From positions 1-30,639 of the forward strand of contig JBFWQE010000057.1 of the NCBI GenBank assembly GCA_050249615.1: a DNA stretch of 30,639 bases, given 5' to 3'. The notes beneath the pieces were generated by a model. That model saw nothing but the letters and a program-made list of their open reading frames with translations, was not told the origin of the DNA and searched no databases. The position numbers and the translations under genes were made by a program. Shown piece by piece: positions 1 through 7,988 of the stretch. The stretch's first letter is position 1; every line of letters begins with the position of its first letter. The stretch comes from VFZN01 sp050249615. Lineage in GTDB: Bacteria > Acidobacteriota > Vicinamibacteria > Vicinamibacterales > UBA2999.

Positions 1-1877
1 CCTTCCAGATCGGGCGGAACAACCAGGTCATCGGCTTCCTGAACAAGCGCGAGAAGCTGCAGGAGCTGCGCGACCTCGGCCCGCTGGTGCCCCTGTCGGC
101 CGCGCGCTACCAGTCGTCGCGCAACTATCCCTGGAAGTGGGAGTGGACCAGCGTCCTCGGCAGCCGCGCGTTCCTCGACGTGATGTACGCCAACTGGTAC
201 AACTTCTTCCCCCTCGAACCCACCGACCAGTACGGTTTTGCCAGCAACGTCGAGCCGGGCCGCATCGACACCGGGACGAACCAGCGCACGGGTTATCACG
301 ACTCGTACCAGGACCAGAAGCGCTTCAAGCCGCAGGTGTACGTCTCGCTGGCGTATTTCAAGGACGGCTGGGCGGGGTCGCACGACTTCAAGTTCGGGTA
401 CGACTGGAAGCGGGACCGCCGCTTCTTCACCAAGCCCCAGCCCGGCAACATCTTCTACCGCGACCTCAACGGCGCGGTGAACGAGCTCGAACTCTACAAC
501 TCACCCACCACCTCGCAGAACGACGTGGTCTACAACGCGGGCCACATCAGTGACACGTGGAAGGTGAACAACCGGCTGACACTGAACCTCGGCATCCGGT
601 TCGAGCGCTACGTGGACGAGTTCCCGGAGCTGTCGGTGACACCGGGCGGACACGCGGCCCTGGCCAACTGGCCGGCGAATCTCAACCCGACGGAGCGCGC
701 GCGCTACCTGGCGCTCATCGCGCCGCGCACCGTGCAGGCGCGCGAAGTGGCCAACACATTCAACATCTCGCCGCGCGCCGGCTTCGCCTACGACCTCACC
801 GGCGACAACAAGACGGTGGTCAAGGCCTACTACGGCCGCTTCTACTTCAACTCGGCCGACACGCTGGCCGACCGCGAGAACCCGGTGGGCGACGCCCGGT
901 TGCGCTACCAGTTCCGCGACCTCAACGGCAACCGGCTGCTCGACGGGCCGGAGGAGCTCGGCCTGTTCCGGCAGGCCCTGGGCAACGCCGGCGCCGTGGA
1001 AGTGGACGACGACATCAAGCGGCCGTACTCGCAGGAGATCTCGGGCCACCTCGAGCGCGAGATCGTCGAGGGGCTCTCCGGCCGCGTCTCGTACGTCTAC
1101 AAGAACGTGCGCAACGAGTGGGTGGAGATCGACCCGAACCGCGCGCCCTCCTTCACCGTCCCGTTCTCGTTCGTGGACATCGGCGCCGACGGCGTGCGCG
1201 GAACCGGCGACGACCAGACGCTCAGCCTGCTGGACCGCCCGGCCGGCATCCCGCAGAGCCGCTTCTTCACCAACCCGACGGATCCGGCCTACAACAGCGA
1301 CTTCCAGACCATCGAGTTCGCCATCAACCGCCGCTTCCAGGGCCGCTGGATGCTGCTCACCTCGTTCGGCTACACGTGGTTGAACCAGTTCCACGCCGTC
1401 ACGACCGGCACCGGGGCGCTCAACGCCCTGTCACAGGACAAGTCGTACCTCTGGCGCCAGAACCAGCGCCTCTACGGCGACGAGGGCCGCGAGACCTCGA
1501 CGCTGTGGAACTACAAGGTCATCGGCCGCTACACCATGCCCTGGGAGATCGGCTTCTCGGGCTCCTGGAAGGTCCAGAGCGGCCGCCAGTGGGGCCGCAA
1601 CAACCCGGTCGTGTTCCCCGGTGACGGCAGCATCTCGATCCGGATGGAAGAAGTCACCGCCAACCGCGCGCCGACAGTGTCGATCCTGGACTTCCGCGCG
1701 GACAAGAGCTTCACCTTCGGCCGCTACGGCCGCCTCACGGCCATGGTGGACGTCTTCAACGCGCTCAACAACGGCACCATCGTCAACTTCGCGACGACGA
1801 CCGGCACGAACTTCAAGCGGGTCCTCGGCATCCTCGACCCGCGCATCGTCCGCTTCGGCGTGCGGTACGACTTCTAA
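1..1877 (+). CDS. TonB-dependent receptor, Oar-like (5' truncated by window edge)
   Basis: The frame is open from base 3 to the TAA at 1875-1877, so the gene begins before the window; a GTG at 87 is an internal codon, not the start. About 625 codons are visible. They are rich in aromatic residues and alternate like outer-membrane beta strands, and the protein ends FGVRYDF, with the terminal Phe typical of outer-membrane barrels. Phrases such as SDTWKVNNRLTLNLGIRFE and FNISPRAGFAYDL are typical of the Oar-like TonB receptors, often with an N-terminal carboxypeptidase-regulatory domain, that are abundant in Acidobacteriota. An EF-hand-like DLNGNRLLDG loop lies in an extracellular region. The role would be energised uptake of an unknown ligand across the outer membrane. 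The plug and TonB box are outside the window. Confidence 0.9.
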   Translation, partial: FQIGRNNQVIGFLNKREKLQELRDLGPLVPLSAARYQSSRNYPWKWEWTSVLGSRAFLDVMYANWYNFFPLEPTDQYGFASNVEPGRIDTGTNQRTGYHDSYQDQKRFKPQVYVSLAYFKDGWAGSHDFKFGYDWKRDRRFFTKPQPGNIFYRDLNGAVNELELYNSPTTSQNDVVYNAGHISDTWKVNNRLTLNLGIRFERYVDEFPELSVTPGGHAALANWPANLNPTERARYLALIAPRTVQAREVANTFNISPRAGFAYDLTGDNKTVVKAYYGRFYFNSADTLADRENPVGDARLRYQFRDLNGNRLLDGPEELGLFRQALGNAGAVEVDDDIKRPYSQEISGHLEREIVEGLSGRVSYVYKNVRNEWVEIDPNRAPSFTVPFSFVDIGADGVRGTGDDQTLSLLDRPAGIPQSRFFTNPTDPAYNSDFQTIEFAINRRFQGRWMLLTSFGYTWLNQFHAVTTGTGALNALSQDKSYLWRQNQRLYGDEGRETSTLWNYKVIGRYTMPWEIGFSGSWKVQSGRQWGRNNPVVFPGDGSISIRMEEVTANRAPTVSILDFRADKSFTFGRYGRLTAMVDVFNALNNGTIVNFATTTGTNFKRVLGILDPRIVRFGVRYDF

Positions 1878-1883
1878 GGGGCC

Positions 1884-1911
1884 GGGGACGCGGGCGACGG
1901 CCCGCGTCCCC
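1884..1911 (+). terminator. Perfect 12-bp hairpin after the TonB receptor gene
   Basis: GGGGACGCGGGC, a 4-nt loop GACG, then GCCCGCGTCCCC make a perfect 12-bp stem starting 6 nt after the stop codon. No T-run follows, so it is not a classic intrinsic terminator. It may still stop transcription or protect the mRNA 3' end. Confidence 0.55.
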
Positions 1912-1927
1912 GTGGGCCCTGCGGGGA

Positions 1928-2005
1928 GGCCGCGCCTCGCGCGGTGGGCCCGTCGGGTGGGCCCTCGCTCTGCTCGGGTCGGCCGCGCGTCGCGCGGTGG
2001 GACCC
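1928..2005. repeat. Imperfect 25-bp direct repeat in the intergenic region
   Basis: The stretch at 1928-1952 recurs at 1981-2005 with about two mismatches; both copies contain CGCGCGGTGGG. This lies in the 270-bp non-coding gap 1878-2147, where I see no gene. Function unknown. Confidence 0.4.
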
Positions 2006-2014
2006 GGTTCGGAT

Positions 2015-2044
2015 ACGGCCGGATCACCTCGGTGGTCCGGCCGT
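2015..2044 (+). terminator. Second strong hairpin in the 1878-2147 gap
   Basis: ACGGCCGGATCACC pairs with GGTGGTCCGGCCGT (one G-T pair), with a tight CTCG-type loop. It is followed by GTTCTCTTTC, a weak pyrimidine-rich tail. It could be a second terminator or a structured RNA element between the receptor and the next gene. Confidence 0.45.
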
Positions 2045-2147
2045 GTTCTCTTTCGGCCTGTCGTCGTGTCTGCAAGCCGGGCCCACGCACAGGGTCTGGT
2101 TCCGGGCTCAGCCGTTCTCGTGATAAATGTAAACCCGCCTGCCTGAC

Positions 2148-4097
2148 ATGGGTCGCCAGCCGTGGCTCACCCAACTCGGCGTCGTGCTGGGCTACGCGGC
2201 GATCGCGCTCGCCTTCGCGTGGCCATTGCCGCTCCTCCTGGGAACCCACCTGACCGGGGATCCCACCGGGGACTCCGGCGTGTACGTCTGGAACCAGTGG
2301 GTGTTCCGGCACGAGCTGGCGTCGGGGCACAACCCCTTCACCACGGACCGCGTCCTCTCGCTGTCCGGACGCGTGGACCTCTCGCAGCACAACTACACGG
2401 TGTTCCTCAACGTGCTGGCCTTTCCGCTCATTCCCCTGCTCGGCGTCGTGGCCTCGTTCAACGTGGTGCTCCTCGTCGCCATGGTCGCCACCGCGCTGTG
2501 CGCCTATGCGCTGGCGCGGCTGGTGTTTCCGGTCACGCGACTCGAGGCGTTCATCGCCGGTCTGGCGTTCGCGTGGTCGCCCGCGCTCGTGGCCCGAACC
2601 ACCGGACACTACAGCCTCGTGGTCGGCGCGCCGCTGGCGGCCTTCCTCTACCTGCTGGTTCGGGCACACCGGACACAGTCGGCCCGCATCGCGGCCCTGG
2701 GCGGGCTTGCGCTGGCCTGGGCCGCATATTCCGACCCGTACTTCGCGGTCTTCTGCCTCCTGATGGCCGGGCTCTATGTCCTGGCGGAGCTCGTCCAGGT
2801 GAGCCGCCGGGAACGCCCGGACGCCCGCCGGTGGATTCGACTGCTCGACCTCGTGCTCCTGGCGGCGGGTGCCGGCGTCTTCGTGCTCGCGCTCGGAGGC
2901 GGGGGACGCATCGACCTCGGGATTGCGGCCGTCAGCGTCCGCGGGCTCTACACGCCCGTCCTCATCCTCACCCTGCTCGTCCTGCTGCGGGTGGCGGTGA
3001 TGTTTCGCCTGCGTCTGGTGGAGCCGGCTCGGCAGCGCTGGGTCTTCAAGTTCGCTCTGAGCGCCGGCGTTGCCGGCTCGGCGGCCCTGGCCCCGGTGCT
3101 CTACGGGCTCGCCAGCCGGATCATCGACGGCCGGTTCGTGAGCCCGCCCATCCAGTGGCGAAGCAGCGCACGGGGCGTCGACCTGCTCGCGTTCTTCGAG
3201 CCGAATCCGAATCACGCCGTGTCGCGGTGGCTGCTCGGCGAGGAGCGTGCTGCTGCGATGGCCTGGTCTCCGGAGTACATCGCGGCCCTCAGCCTGGTCG
3301 CCCTCGCCGTCGTGGCCTTCGCCGTGTTCGCGGCACGATTCCGGCCGGCGCAGTACTGGCCGTGGCTCACCGTCGGCTTCATGACGCTGGCACTCGGGCC
3401 CTTCGTCATCGTCGGCGGGCTCAACACGCACGTGCCCACGCTGTGGGCGCTGCTCCGCTATGTCCCGGTCATCAACTTCGCGCGCACGCCCACCCGCTTC
3501 GCCATCGTCGCCGCGCTCGGCCTCGCGATACTCCTCGCCGGCGCGCTCGCGGCGATCGGGCGGAAGTGGCCTGGGCAGAGGCGAGCCATCGGGTGGACCA
3601 TCTGCCTGGCCCTGGTGGTCGAGCTGTGCCCTGCGCCGCGCCGCTTGTTCCCCGCCACGTACTCATCGCTCAGCGACATCATCGCGGCCGACCCGCGTCC
3701 CGTCCGCGTCCTGAACCTGCCGTTTGGCGTGCGGGACGGCGTGTCGTCCGCAGGCAACTTCGCCGCGCGCTGGCAGTTCGACCAGACACGTCACGAGAAA
3801 CGTCTCCTGGGCGGCTACCTGTCGCGCATCTCGCAGCGGCGCTTCACGACGATGCAGCGTGATTTCCCTCTGCTGGCCTCGTTGATGCGGCTGAGCGAGG
3901 GCCGGGCGCTCGAACCGGGCGAGGCCGAGCGCCTGGTTGCCGACGGTCCCGCGTTCGTCGCGCAAGGCGACCTCGGCTACGTTGTCATCGATGACTCACA
4001 GGCCCCACCCCAGCTCACGGCCCTCGCGATCGACGCCTTCCGGCTCGAGCTGATCGCGCGCGACGGCGTCCTCGCGCTCTACCGCCCGCGGCAGTAG
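2148..4097 (+). CDS. Polytopic membrane protein, GT-C glycosyltransferase-like
   Basis: 649 aa with roughly ten or more hydrophobic membrane segments from residue 10 to about 500, then a soluble C-terminal domain (about 510-649). After the first membrane helix comes GDPTGDSGVYVWNQW (Asp42), followed by a histidine-rich loop. An acidic residue in the first long periplasmic loop is the arrangement seen in GT-C fold lipid-linked sugar transferases and YfhO/PTPS-related membrane proteins. I infer transfer of a sugar to an envelope acceptor, but substrate and activity cannot be read from the sequence. The ATG at 2148 has no good ribosome-binding site. The gene stands alone between the receptor and a tandem repeat. 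Moderate confidence in the fold, low in the function. Confidence 0.75.
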   Translation: MGRQPWLTQLGVVLGYAAIALAFAWPLPLLLGTHLTGDPTGDSGVYVWNQWVFRHELASGHNPFTTDRVLSLSGRVDLSQHNYTVFLNVLAFPLIPLLGVVASFNVVLLVAMVATALCAYALARLVFPVTRLEAFIAGLAFAWSPALVARTTGHYSLVVGAPLAAFLYLLVRAHRTQSARIAALGGLALAWAAYSDPYFAVFCLLMAGLYVLAELVQVSRRERPDARRWIRLLDLVLLAAGAGVFVLALGGGGRIDLGIAAVSVRGLYTPVLILTLLVLLRVAVMFRLRLVEPARQRWVFKFALSAGVAGSAALAPVLYGLASRIIDGRFVSPPIQWRSSARGVDLLAFFEPNPNHAVSRWLLGEERAAAMAWSPEYIAALSLVALAVVAFAVFAARFRPAQYWPWLTVGFMTLALGPFVIVGGLNTHVPTLWALLRYVPVINFARTPTRFAIVAALGLAILLAGALAAIGRKWPGQRRAIGWTICLALVVELCPAPRRLFPATYSSLSDIIAADPRPVRVLNLPFGVRDGVSSAGNFAARWQFDQTRHEKRLLGGYLSRISQRRFTTMQRDFPLLASLMRLSEGRALEPGEAERLVADGPAFVAQGDLGYVVIDDSQAPPQLTALAIDAFRLELIARDGVLALYRPRQ

Positions 4098-4107
4098 GAC
4101 ACCGGCC

Positions 4108-4217
4108 CATCTGCGTCATCTGCGTCATCTGCGTCATCTGCGCCATCTGCGTTATCTGCGTTATCTGCGTTATCTGCGCCATCTGCGTTATCTGCGGCCC
4201 ATTTGCGTTATCTGCGG
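4108..4217. repeat. 9-bp tandem array, YATCTGCGY, about 12 copies
   Basis: Units CATCTGCGT or TATCTGCGT run from 4108 to 4197 without a break, then after a 2-bp interruption (CC) two further units follow (CATTTGCGT, TATCTGCGG). The array begins 10 bp after the stop of the membrane-protein gene and ends about 50 bp before the next start. The first base and the last base of the unit vary (C/T), the core ATCTGCG hardly does. Confidence 0.95.
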
Positions 4218-4254
4218 CCCACCTGCGGCGCGTCTGTGTCCCCTCCCCGTCTGC

Positions 4255-4260
4255 TAATCT
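4255..4260 (+). promoter_or_regulatory. Putative -10 hexamer TAATCT, near-leaderless
   Basis: TAATCT ends 7 nt before the ATG at 4268 and no Shine-Dalgarno lies between. This spacing would put the transcription start at or next to the start codon. Part of the pattern described in the findings. Confidence 0.45.
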
Positions 4261-4267
4261 GAGTCCG

Positions 4268-7200
4268 ATGGGTCGTGGTCCTTTTCTCGCGCTGTTCGCC
4301 TTGTCCGGTGCGGCGGCGCTCGTCTACGAGGTGGTCTGGACCCGGCTCTTGACGCTCCAGGTCGGTCATGGCCTCGCGGCCGCGAGCACGGTGCTGGCCG
4401 CCTTCATGGGCGGGCTCGCGGTCGGCGCCGCCGCAGGCGGCAGGGTCGGCCAGCGGATGACACCGCCCGCGGCCCTCAGGGCCTACGCGGTGCTCGAGCT
4501 GGCCATCGCGGCCGTCGCGGTGCTGCTGCCCTTCATCCTGTCGGCCCTTCGCCCCGTGCTGGCCGCGCTCTACGACAACGGCGACGGCGGCCTGGCCTTC
4601 GGCGCCGTGCGTCTCGGCGCGAGCCTCCTGCTCCTGTCGCTGCCCGCGGCGGCCATGGGCGCGACCTTTCCCATCGCCTCGCGCTGGATGGTGCGGGGGC
4701 CAGCGTCGGTGTCCGCCGATGCCGGCCGCCTCTATGCGGCAAACACGCTTGGGGCCGCGGCCGGGGCCCTTGGGGCCGGATTCGTGCTGCTGCCCTCGCT
4801 CGGGCTCGCCGGCGCCACCGCCGCCGGTGTCGTGCTGAACGCTGCGGCAGCGACCGGCGCGTGGTGGATGGCCGCTCGCATCGCGGCGCCGGACGCGCCT
4901 GCCGCGGTCGAGGCCGCACGCGTCCGCAAGGGGACTCGTCCCCCTGCGCGCGTCGGCCGTCCCGGCCTGGCCGCCGCGGCGCTGGGGGTGACCGGGTTTG
5001 CCTCGCTGAGCCTTCAGGTCGTCTGGACGCGGTTGCTGGCCTCCATCCTCGGTCCGACCACCTACGCGTTCAGCGCCGTGGTGGCCATCTTCATCCTCGG
5101 CATTGCGGGCGGCGCCGCCATCGGGGCCCGCCTCGCCCGAAGCCTGCGCCATCCCGCCCGGGCGCTTGCCATCTGCGTGATGCTTGCAGGCGGCCTGGCC
5201 CTGGCGGCCGCCACGATGGTGGACGCCACGCTGCTCTCGGTGGCACGCCTGGTGGCCACACCCGGCGTGACCTTCGGTGACGTGCTCCGCCGGGAGTGGA
5301 TGCTGACCGCCGCCATCCTGCTGCCCATGGCGCTGGCCTTCGGCGCAGCGTTTCCCCTCGCCCTGGCTGTCGCTGCGCGGGGCGAAGACACCGTCGTGTC
5401 AGACGTGGGTTACGTCTACGCAGTCAACACCCTCGGGGCCATCGCCGGCTCCCTGCTGGCCGGCTTTGCCCTGGTCCCCTGGCTGGGCCTCCACGACAGC
5501 ATCCGCCTCGTCGGCAGCATGACGGCCGTGGCCGGCGCCGCGGTCGCGCTGCTGGACAGGACTGCCAGGCCCTGGTTGCCGCTCACCCTGGCCGTCGTGA
5601 TCGCGGCCGGCGCCTGGCTCGTGCCGTCCTGGGATCCGCGGCTGCTGTCGAGCGGGGCCTACAAGTACGCGGCGGCGCTGAGGGGCCCGGATCTCGAAAC
5701 CGCGCTCACGGCCGGCGAGCTCCGCTACTACAAGGAAGGCGCGACGGCGACGGTGGCGGTCCGGCAGCTGGCCGGCACCACCTCGCTCGCGATCGATGGG
5801 AAGGTGGATGCGTCGGATGCCGCCGACATGCTCACCCAGCGCATGCTCGCGCACGTGCCGCTCCTGCTCCACCCTGCCCCGAAGACGGCGGCCATCCTTG
5901 GCCTGGGCAGCGGGGTCACCCTCGGGTCCGCGCTCACCCACGGGCTCGAGCGCGCCACGGTCCTCGAAATCTCCCCTGAGGTGGTGGAAGCCTCACGATT
6001 CTTCGACGATGACAATCATCGGGCGCTCGAGGACCCGCGAACCCGGCTCATCGTCGGCGATGGGCGCACGCACCTCCTGCTGGCCGACGAACGGTACGAC
6101 GTCATCGTCTCGGAGCCATCCAATCCCTGGATGGCCGGCATCGCGTCGCTGTTCACGCGCGAGTTCTTCGAGGTGGCGAAGGCACGCCTGGCCCCCGGGG
6201 GCATCCTCTGCCAGTGGGCGCACACCTACGACATCAGCGATCCGGACTTGCGGTCCATCGTGGCCACCTTCATGTCGGTCTTTCCGAACGGCACCATGTG
6301 GATGGTTGGCGAGGCGGATGTCCTGCTGGTCGGCAGCACCGATCCACTCACGCCGCGTCTTCCGGACATCCGTTCGTCCTGGCAGCGTCCAGGCGTGGCT
6401 GCGGACCTGGCTTCGGTTGGCGCCAGGAGCCCGCTGGCAGTGCTCTCGTTCTTCGTCGGGGAGGGGGCGGCCCTGGCAGGGTGGGCGGGCGACGCTCCCC
6501 TCCTGACCGACAACCGCGCACGGCTCGAGTTCTCGGGGCCGCGCAGCGTCTTTGGTGGAGCCGGCAGCGACAACGCGAAGAGCCTGCGGGCCCTCGCGGC
6601 CTCCAGTCCGCGCCCGGCGGCGGTCGAGGAGGCCTGGGCCGGCGCCACCGCCGAGTCGTGGCGGCAGCTGGGTGAAATGCTGCTGCAGGCCGATAGCTAC
6701 GGCCCGGCCGTCGACAGCTTCAGCCGGGCGGTCGAGCTCAACCCGACGGATGCCGCGGCGCTGGATGGCCTGATCCGGGCCTCGGCGCCGGCCGGGCGAA
6801 CCGCCACCACGCGCGAACTGCTGGTGCGCCTGGCATCCACTCCGGGCACCGACGAAGCCAGGCTGGCCCTTTCTCGCCTGCTGGCGGCGGAAGGCAACTT
6901 CGACGAGAGTGCGCGCATCCCCCTGGCGTTGCTCCAGGCCAATCCCGGCCACCGGGAAGCGCTCGAGCAGCTGGCCTCGGTGTTGAGCGATGCCGGGGAC
7001 GTCGGGCGCCTCGAACCCGTCGTCGCCCGGCTCAGGCTCGAGGCGCCGTACTCGGCCGTGACGCGGTACTACGCGGCCACGCTGGCCTTCCTGCAACAGC
7101 GGCCAGAAGTCGCGATTCGGGAAGCCGAGGCGGCGCTGGCGCTCGATCCGACGCATGCGCGCGCGCAGAACATCCTTGGGGCCGCGCTCGCTGGCCTCGG

Positions 7201-7408
7201 GCAGCGCGACCGTGCGCGAGCGGCATTCGTGGCCTCGCTTGCCGCCGACCCGCGCGATCCCGCGACGTACTCGAACCTCGCCACGCTCGAGCTCGAGAAC
7301 GGCAACGCCGCCGCCGCTCACCGATACTTCGCCGAAGCCCTCACGATTGATCCGTCGAACACGGTTGCGCGAGATGGCCTCTCTGCCGTACTCGCGCTCC
7401 GCCGCTGA
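4268..7408 (+). CDS. Fused membrane / spermidine synthase-like / TPR protein
   Basis: 1046 aa in three parts. Residues 1 to about 470 hold many hydrophobic helices, with repeated GGAAIGARLARS and NTLGAIAGSLLAGF phrases typical of the membrane region of fused MFS/spermidine synthases. Residues about 480-720 are a SAM-binding aminopropyltransferase-like Rossmann domain, with GLGSG at 545-549. Residues about 795-1040 are TPR repeats (for example ALDPTHARAQNILGAALAGL). The usual spermidine-synthase DSTDP-type catalytic motif is replaced by EPSNPW (616-621), so true spermidine synthesis is doubtful. Family knowledge supports only a membrane-anchored SAM-domain protein; the TPRs suggest protein partners. 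The ATG at 4268 directly precedes the hydrophobic N-terminus. Product class is secure, reaction unknown. Confidence 0.85.
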   Translation: MGRGPFLALFALSGAAALVYEVVWTRLLTLQVGHGLAAASTVLAAFMGGLAVGAAAGGRVGQRMTPPAALRAYAVLELAIAAVAVLLPFILSALRPVLAALYDNGDGGLAFGAVRLGASLLLLSLPAAAMGATFPIASRWMVRGPASVSADAGRLYAANTLGAAAGALGAGFVLLPSLGLAGATAAGVVLNAAAATGAWWMAARIAAPDAPAAVEAARVRKGTRPPARVGRPGLAAAALGVTGFASLSLQVVWTRLLASILGPTTYAFSAVVAIFILGIAGGAAIGARLARSLRHPARALAICVMLAGGLALAAATMVDATLLSVARLVATPGVTFGDVLRREWMLTAAILLPMALAFGAAFPLALAVAARGEDTVVSDVGYVYAVNTLGAIAGSLLAGFALVPWLGLHDSIRLVGSMTAVAGAAVALLDRTARPWLPLTLAVVIAAGAWLVPSWDPRLLSSGAYKYAAALRGPDLETALTAGELRYYKEGATATVAVRQLAGTTSLAIDGKVDASDAADMLTQRMLAHVPLLLHPAPKTAAILGLGSGVTLGSALTHGLERATVLEISPEVVEASRFFDDDNHRALEDPRTRLIVGDGRTHLLLADERYDVIVSEPSNPWMAGIASLFTREFFEVAKARLAPGGILCQWAHTYDISDPDLRSIVATFMSVFPNGTMWMVGEADVLLVGSTDPLTPRLPDIRSSWQRPGVAADLASVGARSPLAVLSFFVGEGAALAGWAGDAPLLTDNRARLEFSGPRSVFGGAGSDNAKSLRALAASSPRPAAVEEAWAGATAESWRQLGEMLLQADSYGPAVDSFSRAVELNPTDAAALDGLIRASAPAGRTATTRELLVRLASTPGTDEARLALSRLLAAEGNFDESARIPLALLQANPGHREALEQLASVLSDAGDVGRLEPVVARLRLEAPYSAVTRYYAATLAFLQQRPEVAIREAEAALALDPTHARAQNILGAALAGLGQRDRARAAFVASLAADPRDPATYSNLATLELENGNAAAAHRYFAEALTIDPSNTVARDGLSAVLALRR

Positions 7409-7639
7409 CCCATCCAAAACGACGAAGCACGATCCAACCGACAGGTGAGTGTCGGAATCTCCCATCGTCTTTCTGGCGTCACAGCCAGATGGCAGGATGT
7501 CTGCTCCGGAGACGACAACGAGATTTTTGGCCAATCCGCGCACTGCTTTGGGACACCTCTGTCTCACCGATGGCCGGATTCGCTGTCGTTGCCGTTCGGT
7601 ACGAACCTTGCTTGTCGATAATGCAGGGGGGCTGAAGGT
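7409..7639. other. Non-coding gap with a possible promoter
   Basis: A 231-bp stretch with lower GC than its surroundings. A short open frame (7449-7643) has no family look and no start signal. A GATAAT at 7617-7622, 17 nt before the ATG at 7640, is the only regulatory signal I can point to; a matching -35 is not clear. Confidence 0.4.
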
Positions 7640-7852
7640 ATGAGCGTGGTTCGTTTGCTCGGGTTCGCCACGCTGCCGTGCGGCTGCGTCGTCGGGAGAT
7701 ACCGCGATGTCGCCAGCACGCGCGAAGTGGTCTACGTCGAAGAGAAGGGCGCGGCGTGCGAGAGCCCGGCGCACCGGCGAAACCACACGGTGACGCCGGA
7801 GCGCGAGCGGTTTGCCAGCACGCTGGTGTCCACAACGGCGCGCGCATCGTAG
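7640..7852 (+). CDS. Small Cys-containing conserved-looking protein, 70 aa
   Basis: Begins MSVVRLLGFATLPCGCVVGRY and contains CGC (Cys14-Gly-Cys16), a third Cys at 40 and EVVYVEEKGAACESPAHRRNH. The sequence is clearly protein-like: balanced hydrophobic strands rather than the Arg/Ser-rich composition of shadow frames. AGGGGGGCTGAAGGT just upstream of the ATG at 7640 is a strong purine-rich ribosome-binding site. The Cys and His residues could bind a metal, but this is inference. I do not know a function. The gene is followed by a short-repeat region and a DNA methyltransferase. Confidence 0.6.
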   Translation: MSVVRLLGFATLPCGCVVGRYRDVASTREVVYVEEKGAACESPAHRRNHTVTPERERFASTLVSTTARAS

Positions 7853-7905
7853 GGACGTGGGTCCCGGCGCTTGGGTCCCGGGGCTTGGAAGTCGGGCCTC
7901 GCACC

Positions 7906-7953
7906 CGAGAACTCGAGAACTCGAGAACTCGAGAACCCGAGAACCGGAGAACC
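7906..7953. repeat. 8-bp tandem array CGAGAAC[T/C], 6 copies
   Basis: Three copies of CGAGAACT, two of CGAGAACC and one GGAGAACC run head to tail, ending 35 bp before the methyltransferase ATG. The same 8-mer, in the same orientation relative to the downstream gene, forms the array at 18619-18658 ahead of the DinB-like gene. The stretch just upstream (about 7857-7900) is also repetitive, with CTTGGGTCCC-type phrases. Confidence 0.95.
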
Positions 7954-7971
7954 TGCGTGCCCCCCTCGTAC

Positions 7972-7977
7972 TACAAT
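7972..7977 (+). promoter_or_regulatory. Putative -10 hexamer TACAAT
   Basis: TACAAT ends 11 nt before the ATG at 7989. The 8-bp array occupies the place where a -35 element would be expected, and no good TTGACA match is seen there. Confidence 0.45.
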
Positions 7978-7988
7978 CGTGGGCGTCC

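Noticed and set aside
1431..3431. Long minus-strand open frame (666 aa) under the TonB receptor and membrane-protein genes
   Set aside because: Arg/Glu/Gly-rich composition of a shadow frame in GC-rich DNA; the plus-strand proteins are clearly real and there is no start signal.
4108..4217. CRISPR array
   Set aside because: Units are 9 bp head to tail with no spacers and no cas genes; the same applies to the 7- and 8-bp arrays.
7409..7639. Riboswitch upstream of the 70-aa gene
   Set aside because: I could not match any known aptamer core, and no terminator or anti-terminator pair is visible.
7812..7988. N-terminal extension of the DNA methyltransferase
   Set aside because: It would be translated from the 8-bp array and lacks a ribosome-binding site; the ATG at 7989 begins the conserved part.
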